From HXMU1420-13 sp963691715 (lineage in GTDB: Bacteria; Bacteroidota; Rhodothermia; Balneolales; Balneolaceae): a stretch of 64,000 nucleotides of DNA. The stretch lies in contig OY829281.1 of NCBI GenBank assembly GCA_963691715.1, forward strand, positions 930,001 to 994,000, read 5' to 3'. The translations under genes were made by a program, and so were the position numbers. Position 1 is the stretch's first letter; the number at the start of each line of letters is the position of its first letter. Shown one piece after another: positions 22,683 to 31,463 of the stretch. The notes beneath the pieces were generated by a model that was not told where the DNA came from, did not search any database, and saw only the letters and a list, made by a program, of their open reading frames with translations.

Positions 22683-23191
22683 CCACTGGAAGCTGGAGCT
22701 TCTTCCGATCCATCGGTACGTTGCGCAGCGGAGCTACGCAACGAGATTGAATTATATTCAACCAACAATAATATTATATGAATAATCATGAATAAATTAA
22801 TTGTCACATTTACAAAATAGAATTCATTTAAACTAGTATTAATTAATAACGATGGTGTATTAAAAAATAAGCCAAACAATATATCTCCAGTATTAGAAAA
22901 ACTTAAAGGAATTTCAATTAAAAGAGAGGGAATAAACTTCAAACCATTTAAATCAAAACCAATTGCTAATAATAAGCTGCAAAATATTATTGGTAAAATT
23001 TCTTTTTTATAGTAGTATCTGTTTACTGAATAAATATCTAGAGAACAAATAATTAATATCAAAGTAATACTTACTAAAATATCATTATTAATTTTAACTG
23101 AAAAAATTTGCAACAACGATAATAATATGGGAATAATTAAAGAAGCATGAGTTAATGTGATAATTATGCTATTTATTTTTCTCAAAATCAT
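22676..23191 (-). CDS. Polytopic membrane protein, unknown
   Basis: A 171-residue protein with four or five predicted membrane helices (IIITLTHASLIIPILLSLLQ; ILVSITLILIICSLDI; ILPIIFCSLLLAIGF; VNVTINLFMIIHIILLLV). The last ~25 codons (SSAAQRTDGSEEAPASSGY) lie in repeat-like sequence and are probably not original. Family not recognised. It overlaps the start of its upstream neighbour's stop region by 23 bp, and both follow a short decayed reading frame (23492-23617), so the pair may be another membrane-type immunity unit or simply conserved hypotheticals. Confidence 0.5.
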   Translation of the reverse strand: MILRKINSIIITLTHASLIIPILLSLLQIFSVKINNDILVSITLILIICSLDIYSVNRYYYKKEILPIIFCSLLLAIGFDLNGLKFIPSLLIEIPLSFSNTGDILFGLFFNTPSLLINTSLNEFYFVNVTINLFMIIHIILLLVEYNSISLRSSAAQRTDGSEEAPASSGY

Positions 23192-23483
23192 TACATGCCT
23201 CCTTATGTTTTAAATATAAAACTAACGAATCATTTAACTGTGAATCATTGGTTTTATTAATTTTTTTCAACATATATTTTGAATGGCTTTCACAATAATT
23301 GAAAATGATAAAATCGATAAATAGAATTATACCAAAATGATATAATACTTTATCATTTGTTTCTGGTTGCATAAAAACCATATATAGCATAATAAATAGA
23401 ATACTACTACATACTAAGTAAAATAAAATCGTAACTATTAAAGTTTTCCGAATATTCTCACACACGAAATTTTTATTGTTCAT
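23169..23483 (-). CDS. Small two-helix membrane protein, unknown
   Basis: A 104-residue protein with two predicted membrane helices (LIVTILFYLVCSSILFIMLY and LYHFGIILFIDFIIF) and a basic, helical C-terminal half (SHSKYMLKKINKTNDSQLND). No family recognised. The gene overlaps the next one (22676-23191) by 23 bp, so they should be co-translated. It begins 9 bp after the decayed frame at 23492-23617. Very AT-rich codon use like the immunity-like genes at 10-18 kb. Confidence 0.5.
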   Translation of the reverse strand: MNNKNFVCENIRKTLIVTILFYLVCSSILFIMLYMVFMQPETNDKVLYHFGIILFIDFIIFNYCESHSKYMLKKINKTNDSQLNDSLVLYLKHKEACNDFEKNK

Positions 23484-23491
23484 ACATAACT

Positions 23492-23617
23492 CTATATAAA
23501 ATTCGAACTTTCTGGATTAGATACTGCATAAAAACCTAGTCTTACATATTTTCCAAACCCAAATGTAATATCACGTGTATTTTCGTTGAAACCAAGAATC
23601 ACTGCCTTATCCACCAT
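23492..23617 (-). CDS. Short reading frame, possibly a toxin-like remnant
   Basis: Forty-one codons from ATG 23617 to TAG 23492 reading MVDKAVILGFNENTRDITFG, then FGKYVRLGFYAVSNPESSNF and I. It resembles the glycine/aromatic C-terminus of a larger beta-rich protein. It is followed closely by two small membrane-protein genes, again in the toxin-then-immunity order. It could equally be a chance frame; there is no independent support. Confidence 0.3.
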   Translation of the reverse strand: MVDKAVILGFNENTRDITFGFGKYVRLGFYAVSNPESSNFI

Positions 23618-23632
23618 ACCGTATGATCAAAA

Positions 23633-25225
23633 CTAAAACCTACTTCCTCTAATCCAAGTATCTGACCTTGCCCAACTAGCAGCAAACTTAGCTTTTAGTT
23701 CCGCGTCTTCTATCCCCTGGCCTTCCAAAGCTTGGAGTAATCCATAATATGACCATCCATTATTTGGGTGATCTTCCAGTTCCATGCGATACACTTCTTC
23801 GGCTTTTTTAAACTCTTTGATGTCTATGTATAGCGCACCTAACCAATGGCGTGCTGCAAAAATTAAGGGTTCAGGTTCATCATAATCTAACTGATCTTCC
23901 AATTCCACCGCTGCTTCAAAAGCTTCGATGGCAGATGTAGTATCTCCCTCTAACCATGATAGTTCCCCCTGTAAAATTCCAGAAACAGTACCTAACAAAA
24001 GTGCTCCAGAATGAAATCTAAACTTAGATTCCGTAGAATCCGCCAAATCCAATAATCGGTTTAAATAAAATGTAGCCGAATCGATCTCCCCTTCTTTGGC
24101 GAGTGCATATCCCCATGCAAAATCAAACATTCCAGCTGCAACATCATATGAGGAGCGTTCTTGAATTCGGAATACCTCATCAAAGCGACCAAATCGAATT
24201 AGAGATTGAAGTTCATACATATTGTTACCCGTTAATTTGGTGTAATCACGTGCCGCTTGATTGGAAACTCCACCTTGACCATCCATAGCGCCAGCAAATA
24301 CGAGCATATGAAGATTGTGGCTCGGATAAATGGCAAATCCCTCTCCAACTGCTTCTTTCTGATCGGAATGCCAAGCCATAATATTAGCAGTAACCGCATC
24401 ACCCCATCGTCCCATTTCATTCCATGTATGCGAAGGCATATGATTAATATGACTTGCCCCAGGAATAGAGGTTCCAATAAATTCGGCACAGGCCTCTGCT
24501 TTTTCTGGTTGTGTAGTTGATTCGGTGGCATGAATATATAAATGACATGCTCCTGGATGCTTAATGTCTTTGGCTAACACACTTTCTAATACTTGATGAA
24601 TTTTTATCACATCTTCATCAATAATATCTCGGTATCCACGTCTTGGCTCTAGTAGAAATAAAGCTTCTCCATACAATGTGCCTGCATCTAGATCATTAGG
24701 ATATTTTTCATATAAACGGCCTGATGCAACTGCATATAAACTATCTCGCTTTTTTTGTTCTTCTTCTACATAATCAACCGCATACCGAACTGCCATGGTG
24801 TTTATGAATGCTTTCTCTTTTTCTGATGCAAATCCTGCATCTGCTAATTCAATAGCTTTCTGTATGGAAGCATACGCTCGAGGTGAATCTTCGGCTTTCA
24901 TGCGTCCATTAAGATAAGAGCCCCATGCCCAAGCTTCTCCCCAATAACAGATAGCGCATTCGGGGTCTAATTTCCAAGCTTCACGAAAAGAACGAGCAGC
25001 GTCTTCTGTGGTAAATGCATACATCATTTGAAAGCCTTGATCGAAGTAGGTTTGTACTGTTTCATCTTCAGATGAAATGGGGTGTGTAAAATCGCCTAGA
25101 GCTTTTTCATAGATTGGAAATGGATCATTAAATCCATCAGGATAAGTGCTATCCATCGTTTGAGCGCATGCGGTAATTGATAGAAAAACAAAACAGTATA
25201 AAATTGGAGAAATTAAATTTTTCAT
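23633..25225 (-). CDS. TPR-repeat lipoprotein
   Basis: A 530-residue protein with a lipoprotein signal peptide (FVFLSITACAQ, Cys20). Tetratricopeptide-like helical pairs run through it: YFDQGFQMMYAFTTEDAARS (~60) with FREAWKLDPECAICYWGEAW, and C-terminal repeats from ~390 on. The central block HPGACHLYIHATE...INHMPSHTWNEMGRW (~235-285) is conserved in a family of large TPR proteins found in many environmental bacteria and is His-rich, perhaps metal-binding. The role is unknown; envelope location is predicted. It is divergent from the AraC-type regulator at 25306, with about 80 bp between, so the two may share a regulatory region. Confidence 0.72.
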   Translation of the reverse strand: MKNLISPILYCFVFLSITACAQTMDSTYPDGFNDPFPIYEKALGDFTHPISSEDETVQTYFDQGFQMMYAFTTEDAARSFREAWKLDPECAICYWGEAWAWGSYLNGRMKAEDSPRAYASIQKAIELADAGFASEKEKAFINTMAVRYAVDYVEEEQKKRDSLYAVASGRLYEKYPNDLDAGTLYGEALFLLEPRRGYRDIIDEDVIKIHQVLESVLAKDIKHPGACHLYIHATESTTQPEKAEACAEFIGTSIPGASHINHMPSHTWNEMGRWGDAVTANIMAWHSDQKEAVGEGFAIYPSHNLHMLVFAGAMDGQGGVSNQAARDYTKLTGNNMYELQSLIRFGRFDEVFRIQERSSYDVAAGMFDFAWGYALAKEGEIDSATFYLNRLLDLADSTESKFRFHSGALLLGTVSGILQGELSWLEGDTTSAIEAFEAAVELEDQLDYDEPEPLIFAARHWLGALYIDIKEFKKAEEVYRMELEDHPNNGWSYYGLLQALEGQGIEDAELKAKFAASWARSDTWIRGSRF

Positions 25226-25305
25226 GAAATAAATTTTTTTGAAAACTAGGTGAATCTTTAAGCAGCTGCAATTCTAAATTATCTTTTTATGAGTTATACT
25301 TAAGC

Positions 25306-25875
25306 ATGTTTAGCTATCAATTGCACATAAAAAATATGGTATGCGACCGATGCATTAAAATAGTGCATGCCCTGTTAATTAGCGAAGGATACACTGTAAT
25401 TTCCATCGAATTAGGTAAAGTACACATTAAAACAAGTTCTAAGTTATATTCCGAAAACATTGCCATTTTACTAGCAAAAGAAGGCTTTGAATTGATTGAT
25501 GATGATCAATCAAAACTCATCAACTTAATTAAAACAATGGTTATTCAGCATGTTCATCACGCATCTAGTGAGATAGAACAAATGAATATTTCTGCATTTC
25601 TAGAGAAAGAGTTAGGAAAGAGCTATTCCTATTTAAGCTCGCTGTTCTCGAAAGTGGAAGGTCGAACCATTGAAAAATATGTTATTCTCCAACGTATTGA
25701 ACGAGTCAAAGAGTTACTGATTTATGGTGATAAGACCATTTCTGAGATCGCTTTTGAATTAGGTTATAGCAGTTCACAATATCTGTCCAATCAATTTAAA
25801 GCCGAAACAGGTCTCACTCCAACTGAATTCAGGAATCTTATGGATAAACCTCGAAAAGCTATCGATAAGTTATAG
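25306..25875 (+). CDS. HMA-AraC fusion regulator, probably copper-responsive
   Basis: A 189-residue protein. Residues 1-65 resemble a heavy-metal-associated domain: NMVCDRCIKIVHALLISEGY has the CxxC at residues 13-16 (MxCxxC as in copper chaperones). Residues ~85-185 are an AraC-type pair of helix-turn-helix motifs (LGKSYSYLSSLFSKVEGRTI; ISEIAFELGYSSSQYLSNQF then KAETGLTPTEFR). It should bind Cu(I) or another soft metal and control the ATPase and oxidase genes that follow. Its start is in the divergent region with the TPR gene. Regulator of the copper cluster is inference from domain and neighbours. Confidence 0.82.
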   Translation: MFSYQLHIKNMVCDRCIKIVHALLISEGYTVISIELGKVHIKTSSKLYSENIAILLAKEGFELIDDDQSKLINLIKTMVIQHVHHASSEIEQMNISAFLEKELGKSYSYLSSLFSKVEGRTIEKYVILQRIERVKELLIYGDKTISEIAFELGYSSSQYLSNQFKAETGLTPTEFRNLMDKPRKAIDKL

Positions 25876-25907
25876 TACTTCCAATGCACCTAATACCATA
25901 ATTAGTT

Positions 25908-25927
25908 ATTCCTGCGAAGGCAGGAAT
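25908..25927. repeat. 20 bp REP-like palindrome
   Basis: ATTCCTGC / GCAGGAAT around GAAG, in the 226 bp gap between the AraC-type gene and copA. It could terminate or attenuate the regulator transcript. The palindromes at 9021 and 9137 have the same layout. Confidence 0.6.
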
Positions 25928-26100
25928 CTTGATATCTGAAACACAGGTATTTTCATTGATATAGATTTCCACTTTCTTGGGAATGGCTTTGAGAATTAAA
26001 TAATATATCTGGTATTCAAAAACATTACACACATTCATTATAATTCTATACAGTCTTACATGCGGTTTTTTCCGATGTTTCGATATCAAATTAGATTACT

Positions 26101-28458
26101 ATGGAAAAGACATACAATATTGATGGCATGACTTGCAATGGCTGTCGAGGTCATGTTGAAGAAATTCTTTCAAAGGTTAAGGGGGTTGAACAAGTACAAG
26201 TACTTTTAGATAAAGCAGAAGCACAGATTTCTGGAAATGTAAATCTCATTGATTTACAGAATTCACTCAAAGAAGATGGTGATCATTATCGCATTCGAAA
26301 TGTAGAGGATGCACCCATTGAAAAAGAAAAAATACCTGAAGAAGCAAAAACTGGGAAATATTATTGCCCTATGCGGTGCGAGGGTGACAAACTATACGAT
26401 AGTCTAAGAGATTGCCCCATATGCGGAATGGATCTAGTTCCAGAGCTTTCAAATACAGTGGGTGATGTTGAGCAGGCAAATTATCAGCATCTAAAAAAGA
26501 AACTATGGGTGAGTTCAGCATGTACCCTTCCTATTTTTATGATTGCAATGTCTGAAATGATACCAAATAATCCATTATATATGATATTTGATATCGCTAT
26601 TTGGAACTGGATACAATGTATACTCACTATTCCTGTGATTTTTTATAGTACAAGAATTTTTTTTGAGCGTGCATGGCGATCATTAATTACTTGGAAGTTA
26701 AATATGTTCACCTTAATTGGAATAGGTGCTGGTATTGCTTGGCTTTTTAGTTTTATGGGACTCATAGTTCCAACCGTTTTTCCTACTGAGTTTAAAAATA
26801 TGGATGGTCATGTATTTCTGTATTTCGAAACTAGTGTAGTGATCTTAACTTTAGTATTAGTTGGGCAAGTGTTAGAGGCTAAGGCTCATTCACAAACAAA
26901 TAGCTCTATTAAAGCTTTATTAGAACTATCACCTCAAGATGCTATCCGAATTTCGGAATCTGGTTTAATGGAATTCATTAAGGTTGATGAAATCCAAATT
27001 GGAGATCGCCTAAGAATAAAACCTGGGGATAAAATTCCTGTGGATGGCTATATTTTTTCAGGGGAAGCCACTATTGATGAATCAACCATTACTGGAGAGC
27101 CCATGCCAGTGACTAAGAAAAAGGGCGAAAAAGTTATATCTGGAACCATAAACACAACCACTAGTTTCGATATAGTTGCTGACAGAATTGGAAGCGATAC
27201 CTTACTTGCACAAATTATTGAAGTAGTTAAAAAAGCAAGCGCAAGTAGAGCGCCTATACAACACCTTGCAGATCGTATTTCAAGTTACTTTGTGCCAGCA
27301 GTATTAATGTGTTCAATCATAACATTTCTACTATGGGTACTATTTGGACCAGAACCAACATTACAATATGGACTTATGAATGCGATTGCCGTGCTCATCA
27401 TTGCTTGTCCATGTGCTCTTGGTCTTGCCACCCCAATGTCTGTAATGGTTGGAATGGGAAAAGGAACCGAGTATGGTATATTGATCAAGAATGCAACCAT
27501 ATTGGAAGAACTTGAGTCCATCAATGTTCTTATTGTTGATAAAACTGGAACTGTTACCGAAGGAAAACCAAGTATTGATTCTATTGAAGTGTTAGATTCT
27601 GAATGTTCGACGCATGAAGTGCTTCAAATGGCTGCATCCTTAAATGCTTACAGTGAACATCCATTAGCATCGGCTTTTCTTGAAGCAGCTAATGATGCTG
27701 ATATAGAATTACTTGAAGCTGATAAAGTAATAAGTACTTCAGGAGAAGGAATACAGGGAACGATCAAAAACAAAAGTATTCGACTAGGCAATGATACGTT
27801 CATCAAACCTAGAAAAGAAATTCATACCAAAGATCAAAATAAAAGTATCTCTTGGCTTAAAGTAGAAAATGATGTTATTGGTTATTTTTCAATAAATGAT
27901 AAAATTAAGCCATTGGCTTACAACGCAATAAATAATATACTTGAAAATAATATTCATGTAGTCATGCTTTCTGGTGATCAAGAAAGTGTTGTAAGTGATG
28001 TGGCACATCAGTTGGGAATTAAAGAGCACCAATCTAAATGTTTGCCTATTCACAAATTTGATAAAGTTATTCAGCTTCAAGAAGCTGGACTTACCGTTGC
28101 GGTTGCTGGTGACGGAACTAATGATGCACCAGCTCTAGCACAAGCAAATATTGGAATTGCTATGGATTCGGGTACTGATATTGCAATTGAGTCTGCTGAT
28201 ATTACATTATTACACGGAGATATATCTGCAATATATAAAGCAATAACATTAAGCAAATCGGTCATGAGGAACATCAAACAAAATCTTTTTTTCGCTTTGA
28301 TTTACAATGTACTTGGTGTTTCAATAGCTGCTGGACTACTTTATCCCTTTCTTGGAGCACTTCTATCCCCTATGGTAGCAGCAATGGCTATGAGTATAAG
28401 TTCTGTTTCCGTAATAGGAAATTCTTTACGATTGAAATCTGTTAGTTTAATTGATTAA
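26101..28458 (+). CDS. copA: Copper-exporting P1B-type ATPase
   Basis: A 785-residue membrane ATPase. Order: an HMA domain (MTCNGCRGHV, residues ~10-19), a heavy-metal-binding YHS-like segment (YYCPMRCEGD...CPICGMDL, ~85-115), six to eight helices, the actuator TGE (ITGEPMPVTKK, ~337), the membrane CPC site (IIACPCALGLATPM, ~431), the phosphorylated Asp in DKTGTVTEG (~480), HP (YSEHPLASAF) and GDGTNDAPAL (~670). These define P1B-1 Cu(I) pumps that export copper to the periplasm. It sits between the HMA-AraC regulator and the multicopper oxidase, so it is part of a copper-resistance unit. Confidence 0.95.
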   Translation: MEKTYNIDGMTCNGCRGHVEEILSKVKGVEQVQVLLDKAEAQISGNVNLIDLQNSLKEDGDHYRIRNVEDAPIEKEKIPEEAKTGKYYCPMRCEGDKLYDSLRDCPICGMDLVPELSNTVGDVEQANYQHLKKKLWVSSACTLPIFMIAMSEMIPNNPLYMIFDIAIWNWIQCILTIPVIFYSTRIFFERAWRSLITWKLNMFTLIGIGAGIAWLFSFMGLIVPTVFPTEFKNMDGHVFLYFETSVVILTLVLVGQVLEAKAHSQTNSSIKALLELSPQDAIRISESGLMEFIKVDEIQIGDRLRIKPGDKIPVDGYIFSGEATIDESTITGEPMPVTKKKGEKVISGTINTTTSFDIVADRIGSDTLLAQIIEVVKKASASRAPIQHLADRISSYFVPAVLMCSIITFLLWVLFGPEPTLQYGLMNAIAVLIIACPCALGLATPMSVMVGMGKGTEYGILIKNATILEELESINVLIVDKTGTVTEGKPSIDSIEVLDSECSTHEVLQMAASLNAYSEHPLASAFLEAANDADIELLEADKVISTSGEGIQGTIKNKSIRLGNDTFIKPRKEIHTKDQNKSISWLKVENDVIGYFSINDKIKPLAYNAINNILENNIHVVMLSGDQESVVSDVAHQLGIKEHQSKCLPIHKFDKVIQLQEAGLTVAVAGDGTNDAPALAQANIGIAMDSGTDIAIESADITLLHGDISAIYKAITLSKSVMRNIKQNLFFALIYNVLGVSIAAGLLYPFLGALLSPMVAAMAMSISSVSVIGNSLRLKSVSLID

Positions 28459-28467
28459 ATTATCATA

Positions 28468-28938
28468 ATGCAGTTTAAACATTCTATATCAGTTATTTCA
28501 GCTTTTGTAAGCATGGTTATGGCTCTTAACATTGTTATACCAGCCTTATCTCATTGCTTATTGCTTACAAACTGTGACATGATGGAGATGCCAGAAGCAA
28601 CCCCATATTCATCCATGAATCACACGATGGATATGATGAATGGTGAACATCAAGCGGATGAAAGAACATCTGATCATTGCGAGTCAGGTACTGATGAAAT
28701 ACGCTATTCACTTACCCATCAAACACTTATGGAATGTGTATGCCTCAAATCATCAGATACTTCTTTAGCATCAATTCATATTCCTTCAAAAACTAAGATT
28801 TTAGCACCTTTTGTTGGAAATTTGGATATTAATTATCCACAAATAAGTGATGTAATAAGTGAACATAATTTATATTCCTTTGCATCCAATCATCCCCCTC
28901 CCCAACTCTTTATCAAATATCAGTCTTTATTGATGTAG
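28468..28938 (+). CDS. Small exported Met/His/Cys-rich protein
   Basis: A 156-residue protein with an N-terminal hydrophobic segment (VISAFVSMVMALNIVIPALS), so it is probably exported. The mature part is rich in Met, His and Cys (NCDMMEMPEA, MNHTMDMMNGEHQ, DHCESG, MECVCL), which suggests binding of Cu(I). No known chaperone fold can be named. It starts 9 bp after copA and ends 56 bp before the multicopper oxidase, so it is probably co-transcribed and may hand copper to that enzyme or hold it in the periplasm. Function is inferred from composition and context. Confidence 0.6.
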   Translation: MQFKHSISVISAFVSMVMALNIVIPALSHCLLLTNCDMMEMPEATPYSSMNHTMDMMNGEHQADERTSDHCESGTDEIRYSLTHQTLMECVCLKSSDTSLASIHIPSKTKILAPFVGNLDINYPQISDVISEHNLYSFASNHPPPQLFIKYQSLLM

Positions 28939-28994
28939 CGAGCTTAGACTTTTCGCTCTTTTCAAACATCAATCAATAAAAATTTATTAATACA

Positions 28995-31352
28995 ATGAGA
29001 TATCTACTCACTGTGGCTATTGTATTTTTAGCTACGGTCTCAAACGCTCAAGAATTACACCCAATCATAAAAGGCGACAGCATCATTTATAACTTAACAG
29101 TAAGTGAACTTAAAGTTAATTACTCAGGTAAAGATCGTAAAGCAATGGCTTTCAATGAATCAGTGCCAGGACCTACATTACATTTTAAAGAAGGCAAACA
29201 TGCTGTAATTCGAGTAAAAAACAATCTAACCACTCAAACATCGGTACATTGGCATGGTTTGTTGTTACCGAATTATATGGATGGAGTTCCATATTTGACT
29301 ACCCCGCCCATCAAACCTGGAGCAATACAACAATATGATTTTCCATTAATTCAATCAGGAACATACTGGTACCATTCTCATACTGGATTTCAAGAGCAAA
29401 AAGGGGTATACGGAAGCATAATTGTCGATCCGATCGAGGAGCAGCTCGAATACGATCATGATTTAGTTCTCATACTATCTGATTGGACGGATGATAATCC
29501 AGCTAGAATTATGAAAAATCTAAAACGCCACAATGAATGGTATGGAGTAGAGCTGGGGAATGCGCCTTCTGTATTAGATGCCATTAAAGCTAATACACTA
29601 GCTTCTCAGATAAAACTTTGGAAAATGAAAATGCCAGGAATGCATATCTCTGACATTCCTTATGATGCTTTTTTAACCAATGGAAAGAAAGAGGTTTCCT
29701 ATTCAGACTATAAGGCAGGTGACAAAGTGCGCGTAAGAGTGATAAATGCAGGTGCTTCCACCTATTTTTGGCTTCAATTAGCTAACAAACATTTAAACGT
29801 TGTTTCTGCTGATGGGATTGATATAGAACCTTTCCACACAGAAAAACTACTTATAGGATTAGCTGAAACTTATGATTTTATAGTGACGGTAGAAGATGGA
29901 AAATCCCTTGAATTTAAAGCTACTGCTCAAGATGTAACAGGCTCGACAAGCGCCTACATAGGCGAAGGAGACAAAGTATTTGCGCCAGCCATACCTATAC
30001 CAAATTATCAAGTGTTAGGTGAAAAAATGGCTGAAATGCATTCCATGGACGATCATGATATGACATTAGAAGCAGAAGAGTCTGGTATAATGACTCCCAA
30101 TCCTGATTTTGATCCACATGCTCATCACACCATGCATATGATGCCTAAGAAATCAATGGACATGAATCATCAAAATCATGACCACGATAACATGGATCAT
30201 TCCAAGATGGATCATTCCAAGATGGATCATTCCAAGATGGATCATTCAACAATGGATCATTCAACAATGGATCATTCAACAATGAATCATCATGGTCATG
30301 GCAATCATTCGATGAATCCTATTGACCCTATGAATATGTGGAATGTAGGATACGACTTTTCAAGTGTTCGAGCTAAAGCATCCACCCTAATCCATTCTTC
30401 CGATTCCATACGGTCTTTAGTATTTAATTTAACAGGTAATATGTGGAGGTATGTATGGAGTATAAATGGCAAAACACTATCTGGTGCTGAAGATATTTTA
30501 ATCAAGAAAGGCGAGATTGTTCGCATAACATTGAACAATTCCACCATGATGCACCACCCCATGCATTTACATGGCCATTATTTTAGAGTTTTAAATGGCC
30601 AAGGCGAATTTTCACCACTAATGCATACCGTAGATGTTCCTCCAATGAGCAGAGTAACCATCGAATTTGAAGCCAATGAGGAGAAAGACTGGCTATTTCA
30701 TTGTCATTTACTATATCACATGATGTCGGGTATGACCAGGGTATTCAGCTACGATGAAAGTACACGAGACGATCGTTTAGCTCCCTACCCCGTTGCCACT
30801 ATGTATAATCATGATAAAAAGTGGTTTACTTGGGGAAATATAAGTCTTGCAAATCATTTCGGCGAGATAGATCTAACACAAACAAATACCTATGGAATAT
30901 TTAATACAACAGTGGATTATGGCTTTAATCAAGAATATGAGCTAGGTATTGACTATGCATACTTTACTGGAGATTATTTCCGTGTATATGGCGGTATTAA
31001 ATCGGAAGGTTCGTTTGAAGATGAGTTAGATGTTGAAGAAACCGTTGGTGTTTTTGGATTTAGATATTTAATGTGGTATATCCTTGACCTAGATTTCCAC
31101 ATAGATCACAAAATAAGGCCACAAATAGGCTTTGATTCCCACATCCCACTTACACAACGATTTATGCTTACAAGCCATGTAGAATCAAAATTTGGGCCTG
31201 AAAATAACACTATGTTTGAATTAGATGATAATTTTGAAATCAATATGGAATATCAAGTTGGTTTTGAATATTTACTGAACGAATATTTAAATATTACCTC
31301 AAGCTATCATTCACATTATGGATTCGGAGCTGGAATAACATGGCTTTTTTAA
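28995..31352 (+). CDS. Multicopper oxidase (CopA-type) with C-terminal CopB-like barrel
   Basis: A 785-residue exported protein (signal peptide ending near NAQ, residue 19). Three cupredoxin domains carry the four copper-binding motifs: HWHG (85-88), YWYHSHTGF (~124-132), HPMHLHGHYF (~520) and HCHLLYHMMSGM (~570). Between them, residues ~350-435 form a Met/His/Asp-rich loop with six tandem MDHS(K/T) units that should bind Cu(I). From ~600 a domain with even-spaced aromatic strands (YGGIKSEGSF; CopB-like, ending AGITWLF) follows, as in outer-membrane CopB. CopA and CopB are separate genes in Proteobacteria; here they are fused. Probably oxidises Cu(I) to Cu(II) outside the inner membrane. Confidence 0.88.
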   Translation: MRYLLTVAIVFLATVSNAQELHPIIKGDSIIYNLTVSELKVNYSGKDRKAMAFNESVPGPTLHFKEGKHAVIRVKNNLTTQTSVHWHGLLLPNYMDGVPYLTTPPIKPGAIQQYDFPLIQSGTYWYHSHTGFQEQKGVYGSIIVDPIEEQLEYDHDLVLILSDWTDDNPARIMKNLKRHNEWYGVELGNAPSVLDAIKANTLASQIKLWKMKMPGMHISDIPYDAFLTNGKKEVSYSDYKAGDKVRVRVINAGASTYFWLQLANKHLNVVSADGIDIEPFHTEKLLIGLAETYDFIVTVEDGKSLEFKATAQDVTGSTSAYIGEGDKVFAPAIPIPNYQVLGEKMAEMHSMDDHDMTLEAEESGIMTPNPDFDPHAHHTMHMMPKKSMDMNHQNHDHDNMDHSKMDHSKMDHSKMDHSTMDHSTMDHSTMNHHGHGNHSMNPIDPMNMWNVGYDFSSVRAKASTLIHSSDSIRSLVFNLTGNMWRYVWSINGKTLSGAEDILIKKGEIVRITLNNSTMMHHPMHLHGHYFRVLNGQGEFSPLMHTVDVPPMSRVTIEFEANEEKDWLFHCHLLYHMMSGMTRVFSYDESTRDDRLAPYPVATMYNHDKKWFTWGNISLANHFGEIDLTQTNTYGIFNTTVDYGFNQEYELGIDYAYFTGDYFRVYGGIKSEGSFEDELDVEETVGVFGFRYLMWYILDLDFHIDHKIRPQIGFDSHIPLTQRFMLTSHVESKFGPENNTMFELDDNFEINMEYQVGFEYLLNEYLNITSSYHSHYGFGAGITWLF
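30192..30281 (+). repeat. Tandem 15 bp repeats coding MDHSK/MDHST
   Basis: Six in-frame 15 bp units within the multicopper oxidase gene: three copies of ATGGATCATTCCAAG and three of ATGGATCATTCAACA (last with MNH following). They code for the metal-binding loop. The near-identical units should be prone to slippage, changing the number of metal sites. Confidence 0.9.
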
Positions 31353-31383
31353 CCATCTAATTTTTCATGTTCTATCATTCACT

Positions 31384-31429
31384 ACCTCAATCACTAGAGA
31401 AATGTATGTTCATTTCCTATGATTGGGGT
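31384..31429. terminator. Putative bidirectional terminator hairpin
   Basis: Imperfect inverted repeat between the convergent oxidase (+) and O-methyltransferase (-) genes: ACCTCAATCA...AGAAATG pairs with CATTTCCTATGATTGGGGT across tatgtt. T-rich sequence follows on the plus side (atttattgctttatttc). Convergent gene ends make a shared terminator plausible. Confidence 0.45.
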
Positions 31430-31463
31430 ATTTATTGCTTTATTTCTAATAAAATAATGCATG

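Noticed and set aside
30192..30281. Tandem 15 bp units considered as a non-coding satellite or CRISPR
   Set aside because: They are in frame and code for a metal-binding loop of the oxidase; there are no spacers.
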